Assembly (NCBI GenBank): GCA_900540495.1
Contig: UQGA01000015.1
Coordinates: 1 to 43,763, forward strand
DNA length: 43,763 bases
From: an uncultured Eubacteriales bacterium
Lineage (GTDB): Bacteria > Bacillota > Clostridia > Christensenellales > CAG-138
Direction: 5' to 3'
A program made the translations under genes and the position numbers. Positions within the stretch are counted from its first letter, which is position 1. Each line of letters starts with the position of its first letter. Of this stretch, positions 24,973-34,149 are shown piece after piece. The notes under the pieces are model-generated. The model did no database searches, was not told the DNA's origin, and was given only the letters and a program-made list of their open reading frames with translations.

Positions 24973-25350
24973 ATGAAATCGTTGGCTGAACTGCAGGCAA
25001 TCCGGGAAAAGATGAAGGACAGGGTCGCCCTGCGCGAGGGTGTCCAGCCCATCCGCGTTGTTGTCGGCATGGCGACCTGTGGCATCGCGGCGGGCGCGCG
25101 GCCGGTGCTCAACACGCTCGTGGAGGAGATCAGCCGGCAGGGCCTTGGCGATACCGCCACGGTCACGCAGACCGGTTGCATCGGCATCTGCCGGCTCGAA
25201 CCCATCGTCGAGGTGTACGAGACCGGCAAGGAGGGCAAGGTCACCTATGTAAAGATGACGCCGGAAAAGGCAAAGCGCGTGGTGGAAGAGCATATCAAGG
25301 GCGGCACCCCCGTCTACGAATACACCATCGGCGAAGCGCAGAAGCAATAG
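24973..25350 (+). CDS. Thioredoxin-like [2Fe-2S] ferredoxin
   Basis: 125 residues. Four cysteines in the thioredoxin-like ferredoxin pattern: VGMATCGIAAGA and QTGCIGICRLEP. It matches the small [2Fe-2S] protein found beside HydB in thermophilic and clostridial hydrogenase operons, and it resembles the N-terminal domain of the next gene product. Likely an electron carrier or an accessory subunit of the complex. AAAGGAAAG precedes the ATG, and hydB starts 17 bases downstream. Confidence 0.88.
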   Translation: MKSLAELQAIREKMKDRVALREGVQPIRVVVGMATCGIAAGARPVLNTLVEEISRQGLGDTATVTQTGCIGICRLEPIVEVYETGKEGKVTYVKMTPEKAKRVVEEHIKGGTPVYEYTIGEAQKQ

Positions 25351-25366
25351 TTGGGGGAGGTAAACC

Positions 25367-27163
<1,797 letters not shown>

Positions 27164-27178
27164 CGGAGGGCTGCATCA

Positions 27179-29053
27179 ATGGATACTGTAAAAGTCAAGA
27201 TCAACGGCATCGAGGTCGAGGTGCCACGGGATGCGACCATCCTGGAGGCGGCGCACAAGGCGGGCGTGCGGATCCCGACGCTGTGCTATCTGAAGAAGAT
27301 CAACGCCATCGCCGCCTGCCGCATCTGCCTTGTGGAGGCGTCGGGCGTGCGAGGCCTTGCCGCCGCCTGCGTGCAGCAGGTTGCCGACGGCATGGAGGTC
27401 CAGACCAACACGCCGGCGCTGCGCAAGGCGCGCAAGACCACGCTCGAGCTGATTCTCTCGAACCACCGCATGGACTGCCTGTCCTGCCCGCGCAGCGACG
27501 ACTGCGAGCTGCGCCGTCTCGCGCACGAGTACGGCGTGGACCAGTACAAGTACGGCCGCGGCGAGACCGCCGCGCAGGTCGAAGCGCCCACCGCAAGGCC
27601 CGGCGCGCGCAAGCTGCGCTGCCGCATCTGCGGGGCCGAGTTCGACGAGGGCATGGTCGCCTGCCCGACGTGCGGCGCGGGGCTCGAGTACTTTGAGCCC
27701 GTCATGCACGCGGCGGTCGATCTGTCGCCGCGCATCCTGCGCGACAACAGCAAGTGCATCCTGTGCCGCCGCTGCGTGGCCGTGTGCAAGTACAACCAGG
27801 GCGTGTCCGTCATCGGCGCGAACGAGCGCGGGTTTGACACGCGCATCTCCTGTGCGTTCGATATGCCGCTGGTCGATACCGCCTGCGTCAACTGCGGCCA
27901 GTGCGTCGCGGTCTGCCCCACCGGCGCGCTGACCGAGCGGGACGATACCGACAAGGTGTGGAAGGCGCTTGCCGACCCGTCCAAGATCGTCGTCGTCGGC
28001 CCGGCGCCGAGCGTGCGCGCGCAGATCGGCGAGTGCTTCGGCTACCCCATCGGCACGAACGTGGAGGGCAAGCTCGCCGCGGCGCTGCGCCGGCTGGGCT
28101 TTGACCACGTGTTCGACGTGGACACCGCCGCGGACGTGACCATCATGGAGGAGGGGACGGAGCTGCTCGAGCGGCTCAAGAACGGCGGCCCGTTGCCGCT
28201 GCTGACCTCCTGCTCCCCCGGCTGGATCAAGTTCTGCGAGCATTACTATCCCGACATGATCCCGAACCTTTCGAGCTGCAAGAGCCCGCAGCAGATGTTC
28301 GGCGCGCTCATCAAGACGTACTGGGCGGAGAAGAACGGCATCGACCCGAAGAACATCGTCGTCGTGTCGGCCATGCCGTGCACCGCCAAGAAGTTCGAGA
28401 TTACGCGCGAGCACCAGGCGGCGGCGGGCGTGCCGGATGTGGATGTGTCGCTGACCACGCGCGAGCTGGCGGGCATGATCAAGCGCGCCGGCATCCGCTT
28501 CAACGACCTGCCGGACGAGACGTTCGACCCGGCGTTCGGCATCGCGTCCGGCGCGGGCCACATCTTCGGCGCAACCGGCGGCGTGATGGAGGCGGCGCTG
28601 CGCACCGTCGCGGAGGTCGTCACCGGCAAGCCGCTCGACAAGCTCGACTTTCAGGCCGTGCGCGGCACCGAGGACATCAAGGAGGCCGAATACGACCTTG
28701 CGGGCACCAAGGTGCGCGTGGCCGTTACGTCCGGCCTTGCCAATGCGCGGCGGCTGCTCGACATGGTCAAGCGCGGCGAGAAGGAGTATCACTTCATCGA
28801 GGTCATGGCCTGCCCGGGCGGCTGCGTCAACGGCGGCGGCCAGCCGCATCAGAGCGGCGAGGTGATGAATTTCACCGATCTTCGAGCCGAGCGCGCCAAG
28901 GCGCTCTACAGCGAGGATGCGGGCATGGCGCTGCGCAAGAGCCATGAAAACCCGGTCGTCAAGGAGCTGTACGACACGTATCTGGGCAAGCCCGGCAGCC
29001 ACAAGGCGCACGAGATCCTGCACACCAGCTACGTCAGGCGCAGCGTGTACTGA
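27179..29053 (+). CDS. hydA: [FeFe] hydrogenase catalytic subunit HydA
   Basis: 624 residues. Order: N-terminal [2Fe-2S] domain (LCYLKKINAIAACRICLVE), His-cluster (NHRMDCLSCPRSDDCELRRL), an extra CRICG-x8-CPTC zinc-ribbon-like insertion (Cys148/151/162/165), two [4Fe-4S] motifs (CILCRRCVAVCK, CVNCGQCVAVCP), then the H-cluster domain. L1 is TSCSPGW (Cys345, Ser346), L2 MPCTAKK (Cys401), L3 ACPGGCVNGGGQP (Cys545, Cys549), and a small-subunit-like C-terminal domain follows. It reversibly makes H2. L1 lacks the second cysteine of the standard TSCCPxW. HydE, HydF and HydG maturases are not in the window. A strong terminator follows. Confidence 0.95.
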   Translation: MDTVKVKINGIEVEVPRDATILEAAHKAGVRIPTLCYLKKINAIAACRICLVEASGVRGLAAACVQQVADGMEVQTNTPALRKARKTTLELILSNHRMDCLSCPRSDDCELRRLAHEYGVDQYKYGRGETAAQVEAPTARPGARKLRCRICGAEFDEGMVACPTCGAGLEYFEPVMHAAVDLSPRILRDNSKCILCRRCVAVCKYNQGVSVIGANERGFDTRISCAFDMPLVDTACVNCGQCVAVCPTGALTERDDTDKVWKALADPSKIVVVGPAPSVRAQIGECFGYPIGTNVEGKLAAALRRLGFDHVFDVDTAADVTIMEEGTELLERLKNGGPLPLLTSCSPGWIKFCEHYYPDMIPNLSSCKSPQQMFGALIKTYWAEKNGIDPKNIVVVSAMPCTAKKFEITREHQAAAGVPDVDVSLTTRELAGMIKRAGIRFNDLPDETFDPAFGIASGAGHIFGATGGVMEAALRTVAEVVTGKPLDKLDFQAVRGTEDIKEAEYDLAGTKVRVAVTSGLANARRLLDMVKRGEKEYHFIEVMACPGGCVNGGGQPHQSGEVMNFTDLRAERAKALYSEDAGMALRKSHENPVVKELYDTYLGKPGSHKAHEILHTSYVRRSVY

Positions 29054-29086
29054 TCCCGCATGCTGCGATTCAGCGGCTGAAAAACC

Positions 29087-29121
29087 GGTCCGGGCGGCGT
29101 CACGCCGCCCGGGCCTTTTTT
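29087..29121 (+). terminator. Terminator of the hydrogenase operon
   Basis: A 13-bp stem with one G-T pair (29087-29099 with 29103-29115, loop TCA) followed by six Ts. It lies 34 bases past the hydA stop. Confidence 0.92.
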
Positions 29122-29229
29122 GCCGTCGGCCGTCCGGCCGGGCGCGCGCTTGCCGCATTTTTCCTGCGGGCGCCGGCCATACCGGCGGACATGGCGGATG
29201 CGGAACCTCGCGTCCGCTTCCCTGCGGGC

Positions 29230-29515
29230 GGTTCTCCCCGCGCGTCCGCGCAGGCGGGCGGCAGGCGCGCCTCCCTCCGCATGTGTTTGCCGCACGGGGC
29301 CGTGCGCGATGATCACGACCGTTTTCCCCTGCCCGTTGCGCATAGGGAGCAGGCCCGGGGGCTGTCCCGGTTTTGCGCGTCCACGGGCCTCGACCGGTTC
29401 GTCCGCCAGGACGCGCTGCCCGGCTTGCTTCTGTTCCGTTCGATGGCGACGCGCTGTTGCGCCCCGCCGCTCAGGCGGAAGATCTTCTGCTCCTCATAAC
29501 CGGCAAGGCAGGCCG
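29230..29515 (-). pseudogene. Decayed ABC transporter ATPase (LolD/MacB-like) fragment
   Basis: Minus-strand pieces of one ATPase appear in order but in different frames: LAGYEEQKIFRLSGGAQQRVAIER (signature region, about 29430-29505; motif LSGGAQQR), VLADEPVE (Walker B, about 29395-29418), VDAQNRDS, then MRNGQGKTVVIIAHG (switch histidine, about 29297-29343). At least two frameshifts separate them, and no Walker A is found upstream. It is therefore a relic of a lipoprotein- or peptide-exporter ATPase. Nothing else recognisable fills 29122-29658. Confidence 0.7.
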
Positions 29516-29658
29516 CCGCTCCGCGCGCACGGGCGGGGTGACGGCCGCCCGCGCTTCGCGGCGGCCCGGGGCGGCAGAAGCGCGCCCGGGCGGGACACAG
29601 GGGGCGGTCGCGCGCCGCTTCCCTCCGGCGCCGTTCGGCGCGCCTGCCCGCCGTCCGC

Positions 29659-29688
29659 TTGACAAGTCGCCAAAGCAATCGATATAAT
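29659..29688 (+). promoter_or_regulatory. Promoter of the purO-transformylase operon
   Basis: TTGACA (29659-29664), 18-base spacer, TATAAT (29683-29688). Both boxes are perfect. The first gene begins nearly 300 bases later. Confidence 0.8.
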
Positions 29689-29695
29689 AAAATGC

Positions 29696-29985
29696 GTTGC
29701 GGCCGGAATCGGCCGCTGTGCGTTTCCGGCGGTGGCCCGCGCCGGGCGCGCGGCAGGAGGCGGGCGAACGCCGGGCAGAGCGCGGCCGCGGGCCGGGATA
29801 CGGCGGCTGGATCACAGGCGCCCGCTTTGCCGGCTTTTGCGACGCCGGCGTGCGCGCGGGAAACAGGGGGGCGGGATGGCCGCGCCGGTGAACCCCCGCT
29901 TGCAGCGCGTTCGGCATTGGCCCCGTGCGCGCGGCGATGCACGACAAGATCGATCACCGATCATCCGTTGAGAGGAGGAGGCGCC
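29696..29985 (+). other. Long GC-rich 5' leader of the purine genes
   Basis: About 290 bases between promoter and purO hold no credible reading frame but many G/C-rich inverted segments (for example GGCCGgaatCGGCC near 29701-29714 and GCCGGCttttgcgacGCCGGC near 29828-29850). A regulatory RNA is possible. I compared it by eye with the purine, PRPP and ZTP aptamers and could not establish a match. Confidence 0.35.
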
Positions 29986-30714
29986 ATGTTGCAGACCCTT
30001 GTGCAGGCGCTTGGCGGCAACCGCTATCCGGGACGCGGGCTGCTGCTCGGGTGCGGAGCGGACGGCCGCAGCGCGCTTGCGGCGTATTTTCTGACGGGGC
30101 GCAGCGTCAACAGCCGCAACCGCGTGCTCGTAAGCGAGGCGGACGGCGTGCGCACGCGCGCGTTTGATCCGGCGCTCGTGGCCGACCCGTCGCTGATTCT
30201 GTATGCGCCTGTGCGCCGCCTGCCCGGGGCGCTCGTCGTGAGCAACGGCGACCATACGGAGACCATCGCCGCCCGGCTTCTGGCGGGCGGCACGGCGGAG
30301 GCGGCGCTTGATACGCGTACGTTTGAGCCGGACGCCCCGCACCATACGCCCCGCATTGCGGGCGTGGCGCGCGCTTTCGGTGCGCCGTGGCTGCTGGCAA
30401 TCCTGCGGCGGGATGCGGCGGGCGCGTGCGAGCGGGCATATTTCCCCATGGAGCGCCCGGCCCCCGGCGTCGGGTATCTGATCCACACCTATGCGGGCGA
30501 CGGCGACCCGTTGCCCCCGTTTACCGGCGCGCCGCGGGCGGTGTGCCTGCCGCAAAGCGGCGCGCGCGCCCTGGCGGAGGCGCTCTGGGCGGCGTTGGAT
30601 GCGGACAACCGCGTGGCGCTGTATGCGTGCGCCCTGGACGCGGCATGCGGCGTCCGGGAGGAATGGATTATCAACCGGCTCGGAGACGGGCGATCGGACA
30701 CGGGAGGCGTATGA
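29986..30714 (+). CDS. purO: IMP cyclohydrolase, PurO-like
   Basis: 242 residues. NRYPGRGLLLG (about 12-22), SEADGVRTRAFDP, ALVVSNGDHTETIAARL and the later TPRIAGVARAFG match the PF07826 IMP cyclohydrolase-like family, first described in archaea, which closes the ring of FAICAR to give IMP. Most bacteria use the N-terminal half of PurH instead. AGAGGAGGAG precedes the ATG at 29986. The stop overlaps the AICAR transformylase start by 4 bases, so the last two IMP steps are encoded as a coupled pair. Confidence 0.85.
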   Translation: MLQTLVQALGGNRYPGRGLLLGCGADGRSALAAYFLTGRSVNSRNRVLVSEADGVRTRAFDPALVADPSLILYAPVRRLPGALVVSNGDHTETIAARLLAGGTAEAALDTRTFEPDAPHHTPRIAGVARAFGAPWLLAILRRDAAGACERAYFPMERPAPGVGYLIHTYAGDGDPLPPFTGAPRAVCLPQSGARALAEALWAALDADNRVALYACALDAACGVREEWIINRLGDGRSDTGGV

Positions 30715-31898
30715 ACATGGAACGGGTGAGGGAACTGCCGCTCAAATACGGCTGCAATCCGCATCAGGGGGAAGCGCGCGTATCGGCGCCGGGCGGGCTG
30801 CCCTTTGCGGTGCGCAACGGGCGGCCGGGATATATCAATCTGCTCGACGCGCTCAACGCGTGGCAGCTTGTGCGGGAGCTGCGCGCCGCATGCGGCCTGC
30901 CGGCGGCCGCGTCGTTCAAGCACGTCAGCCCGGCGGGCGCAGCGGTCGGCCTGCCGCTTGACGATATCGACCGGCGGGCGCTGCGCGCGGAGGCCGTTTT
31001 GGACCCGTCGCCCGTTGCCTGCGCCTATATTCGCGCGCGCGGTGCGGACCGGCTGAGCAGTTTCGGGGATTTTGTCGCGCTTTCCGACGTTTGCGACGCG
31101 AGCACGGCGGCGTTTTTGCGGCGCGAGGTGTCCGACGGGATCATCGCGCCGGGCTATACGGACGAGGCGCTTGCCATCCTGCGCGGGAAGCGGGGCGGGA
31201 ACTACGTTGTGCTGGAGATCGATCCGGCGTTTGAGCCGCCCGCCGTGGAGCGGCGGGAGGTGTTCGGGGTAACGTTCGAGCAGGCGCGCAGCACGGCGCG
31301 CATCGACGAGGGCTGCCTGCGCAATGTGGTGACCGCCCGAAAGGCGCTGCCGCCGGAGGCCGTGCGCGACCTCATCGTGGCGCTTGTCACGCTGCGGTAC
31401 ACGCAGTCCAATTCTGTCTGTCTGGCGTTCGGCGGGCAGGCCGTCGGCGTGGGCGCGGGGCAGCAGTCCCGGCTGCACTGCACGCGGCTTGCCGCGGACA
31501 AGGCAGATCTGTGGCGGCTGCGGCGCCATCCCAAAGCGCTGGCGTTGCCGTTTTTGCCAGAGGTGGGCCGCCCGGCGCGCGACAATGCCACCGAGCAGTA
31601 TTTGGGGCCGGATGCAGGCGAGCTGCTGGCGGACGGCGTTTGGCAGACGTTGTTTGCCGAGAGGCCGGAACCGCTTGCGGCCGACGAGCGCGCCGTATGG
31701 CTTGCGGCGACGGACGGCGTATCGCTCGCCAGCGACGCGTTCTTCCCCTTCGGGGACAGTATCGAACGCGCCGCCCGCAGCGGCGTGCGCTATGTGGCGG
31801 AACCCGGCGGTTCGGTGCGCGATGCGGAGGTGATCGCCGCGTGCGACCGGTACGGCATGGCCATGGCGTTCACGGGCATGCGTCTGTTCCACCACTGA
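30711..31898 (+). CDS. AICAR transformylase without IMP cyclohydrolase domain (PurH C-terminal type)
   Basis: 395 residues, matching only the AICARFT part of PurH. LKYGCNPHQGEARVS at the N terminus, the catalytic-type SFKHVSPAGAAVGLPL (Lys-His pair, about 65-80), LRYTQSNSVCLAFGGQAVGVGAGQQSR-like substrate site (about 225-250) and FFPFGDSIERAARSGVRYVAEPGGSVRD near the end are all conserved. It transfers a formyl group from 10-formyl-THF to AICAR, giving FAICAR for the PurO-like enzyme encoded upstream. ATG 30711 overlaps the purO stop (ATGA); another ATG lies two codons on. Confidence 0.92.
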   Translation: MNMERVRELPLKYGCNPHQGEARVSAPGGLPFAVRNGRPGYINLLDALNAWQLVRELRAACGLPAAASFKHVSPAGAAVGLPLDDIDRRALRAEAVLDPSPVACAYIRARGADRLSSFGDFVALSDVCDASTAAFLRREVSDGIIAPGYTDEALAILRGKRGGNYVVLEIDPAFEPPAVERREVFGVTFEQARSTARIDEGCLRNVVTARKALPPEAVRDLIVALVTLRYTQSNSVCLAFGGQAVGVGAGQQSRLHCTRLAADKADLWRLRRHPKALALPFLPEVGRPARDNATEQYLGPDAGELLADGVWQTLFAERPEPLAADERAVWLAATDGVSLASDAFFPFGDSIERAARSGVRYVAEPGGSVRDAEVIAACDRYGMAMAFTGMRLFHH

Positions 31899-31923
31899 TC
31901 CCCGTCCCGCGTCTTCCGTTTCG

Positions 31924-31964
31924 CGCTTAAGTGCTTACCACACCCGCCGCCCGGTTGTCCCGCC
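31924..31964. repeat. 41-base direct repeat, copy 1 (most diverged)
   Basis: Starts CGCTTAAGTGCTTACCACA and ends GTCCCGCC. It shares the first 19 bases closely with copies 2 and 3 and drifts after that. Confidence 0.75.
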
Positions 31965-32087
31965 GCCATCCACATCCACCGCCCGGCTGCCCCACCACCC
32001 GACGTGCCCTGCCGCCCGGCGGACAACCCTGCGGCGGAGGATGCAAGTCGCCATGAACCCGATTCAATTCCGGCGACCGTTCCACGC

Positions 32088-32186
32088 GCCCGCCGGGCCG
32101 CATAAGAGACAGGGCGTTCTGCGACAGTCCATGCCCTCCGGGCCACGTTTAAGTGCTTACCACATCCCCCACCCGTCGTGCCCGCC
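32088..32186. repeat. Direct repeat, copy 2 with extended similarity
   Basis: The 41-base core is at 32146-32186 (CGTTTAAGTGCTTACCACAT, then CCCCCACCCGTCGTGCCCGCC). About 58 bases upstream also align with copy 3, beginning GCCCGCCGGGC. Confidence 0.8.
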
Positions 32187-32353
32187 GGGCCGCGCGGGCC
32201 GCGCCTGCATATGCCCGCCTGCTGCCACGCCTCTACACCCGTCGCGCCCCGCCGCACACCATACCCATCACTCGGTGCACCCGTTATCTGCCCGGCGCGC
32301 GCCAAGCCGCGCAGAGAGCAGGCGTTCCGCAATAGCCTGCGCCGCCATCTCGC

Positions 32354-32453
32354 GCCCGCCGGGCTGCGCAAGGGACAGGGGCGCGCTGCGATAACCCGCC
32401 CCTGCCGTCCCGCGTTTAAGTGCTCACCACATCCCCCACCCGTCGCGCCCGCC
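32354..32453. repeat. Direct repeat, copy 3 with extended similarity
   Basis: The core at 32413-32453 differs from copy 2 at two positions. The upstream part (GCCCGCCGGGCTGCGCAAGG) matches copy 2 at roughly three bases in four, by eye. Confidence 0.8.
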
Positions 32454-32842
32454 AAACCGCGTAAGCCGCAGCGGCTGGTTGCACCCGGCCGATTTTCAGG
32501 ATGCCTGCGCCACGCGTTTTCTTTTCATAGGAGGAAGAGCAAGGCCGCCCGGCCGGAGGCATGGCTTTGGGCAAGGCGCATGCCGGCCGCGACCATGCCG
32601 GCATCCCTTGTATCGCAGACAGGACGGCGCCCGATGAATCGGACGCCGCCCCTTGTGTTCGAAACGGCGCGGCGCCGCCGGAAGGGGGAAAGACGGCGGC
32701 GTTGCGGCGCAGGGGTGAACGGATGCGGTTCGGATGCAAGCCCGCCCGTTACCCGGCTGCACGGCGGTTTTGCAGAGCCTCCACAATTTTGAAACGTTTG
32801 TTCCGCACGTGGGGCGCGGTGGGGAGGCAGGGCGCGATGAGC

Positions 32843-34138
32843 TTACTTTTTTTCCTCCTTGGCGGACTGCTGGTACAGAAGCTCCAACAGGAGCACGAGG
32901 TTCCTGGCGATATGGTACGGGTCCTTGACGGGAAGGGCTACGGTTTTTTCCTGCGGCGAGCCGTCGCGTCGACGGATCTGAATCCATTCCCGCACTTCCG
33001 GGTCCGGATTCGGGAAGGTGCGGAAGGTATAGGCAAAGATGCGGTCATGCCAATCGAGGAACACGGGGTCGCCGCTACGGGCATAACAGAGGAGCGTCGT
33101 GTACAGCGCCTCGGAATGGACCCACCAGAGCTTGTCGTCCCAACCGGAAAGCTGCTGCGTCATCGGTTCATCCTCCACGCCGTCGGTCGAGCCGACGGGC
33201 TCGCCGCCATGCACACCGGCAAAGTGCAGCAAACCGCCGTACGCCGTATCCCATCCGTTTTCCAGAGTGCGAAGCACGATGGAAAAGATTTTGGGTTCCC
33301 AGCCTTCGCATTGGCAGATATCCGCTGCGTCCAGCAGGAACCAGGCGTCCTCTATCGTATGGCCGGGGTTCATATGCTGCCCGAGAACCTGCGGGAAAAA
33401 CGTATTGTCCTGCAGGAGGACTTCGTGGAGTACGGACGCATCGTCCACGAAATGCTCAAGGATGTCGGTCGAAAAATCTTTCAGGTGACTGCGCAGCGTG
33501 TCGCAATAGCCGGGGTCCAGCGCGCCGGCAGCGCGGAACAGCTCTCTTGTGACGTTGGAGAGGATCATGGGAATGCCGTGCGCACGAAACCGGTCGGACA
33601 GCGGATAGGGAAGGGTATGGAAATCCCTGCGCCGCACACGGTCCAAGATGGAGCCGTACAGTTTTTTTGCAAAGGCATAGGGCTCTTGGGCAGTCCCCGC
33701 ACAGGCATACATGGCCAGCCCGGCGACCACGAAGCAGTCGGCATAGATGCTCATGTCCAGCGGCGCGCCGGGGGAGACGGATTTCGGCGAGCCGTCCCGT
33801 TCCATCAGGAAGGAAACGCGCCAGTCGTTCGGGCCAAGCAGGCAGTGCTTCATCAGGAACGCCGCGCCCTGGGCGGCGAGCGAGAGAAATCGCTGGCGCT
33901 CGTTCCGCGTGAACAGCGGCGCGGCCGTTGCGGCAAGGCGGGCGAAGAGCCAGACGAAACGGCCCTGGCTCCAGGCATACTTGTCGTAGGAGACCAGCCG
34001 GTCGCCATAGTTGTTGTAGCAGTTCAGAAACCCGCCGAAGGTTTGGTCCAGACACCGTGGCAGCCAATACCCAAGGATGTTCTGTTTCAGTTCGTTTTCA
34101 TAAAACCCGCGCAGTTTCAGACATTCAAGCGATTCCAT
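32843..34138 (-). CDS. N-acylglucosamine 2-epimerase (AGE) family protein
   Basis: 431 residues, an all-helical (alpha/alpha)6-barrel enzyme. TFGGFLNCYNNYGDRLVSYDKYAWSQGRFVWLFARL near the N terminus (motif WSQGR, about residue 57) and the two catalytic-histidine contexts NPGHTIEDAWFLLDAA (about 280-295) and KLWWVHSEALYTTLL (about 345-358) are intact. AGE enzymes interconvert N-acetylmannosamine and N-acetylglucosamine; close relatives epimerise free mannose or cellobiose. In this locus conversion of an N-acylmannosamine is plausible. It is the last gene of the operon, 11 bases after nagA. Confidence 0.88.
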   Translation of the reverse strand: MESLECLKLRGFYENELKQNILGYWLPRCLDQTFGGFLNCYNNYGDRLVSYDKYAWSQGRFVWLFARLAATAAPLFTRNERQRFLSLAAQGAAFLMKHCLLGPNDWRVSFLMERDGSPKSVSPGAPLDMSIYADCFVVAGLAMYACAGTAQEPYAFAKKLYGSILDRVRRRDFHTLPYPLSDRFRAHGIPMILSNVTRELFRAAGALDPGYCDTLRSHLKDFSTDILEHFVDDASVLHEVLLQDNTFFPQVLGQHMNPGHTIEDAWFLLDAADICQCEGWEPKIFSIVLRTLENGWDTAYGGLLHFAGVHGGEPVGSTDGVEDEPMTQQLSGWDDKLWWVHSEALYTTLLCYARSGDPVFLDWHDRIFAYTFRTFPNPDPEVREWIQIRRRDGSPQEKTVALPVKDPYHIARNLVLLLELLYQQSAKEEKK

Positions 34139-34149
34139 TTTTGCTCCTC

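Larger units (their letters stand above)
31899..32842. other. Non-coding GC-rich region between convergent operons
   Basis: No frame has a ribosome site and recognisable product. The stretch holds three copies of a 41-base repeat and longer, weaker similarity around the second and third copies. I could not find a clear intrinsic terminator for either flanking operon, so transcription from both sides may meet here. Confidence 0.6.

Noticed and set aside
27176..29158. A 660-codon minus-strand frame opposite hydA
   Set aside because: Opposite strand of an unmistakable HydA with canonical motifs; no ribosome site and no family match.
32102..32112. ATAAGAGACAG, eleven bases identical to part of the Tn5 mosaic end used in sequencing adapters
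   Set aside because: The preceding bases do not match the mosaic end and the stretch lies inside the diverged repeat copy, so adapter contamination is unlikely; chance is the simpler explanation.
31924..32453. Repeat block considered as a CRISPR array
   Set aside because: Only three copies, spacing of over 200 bases, unequal spacers and no cas genes nearby.
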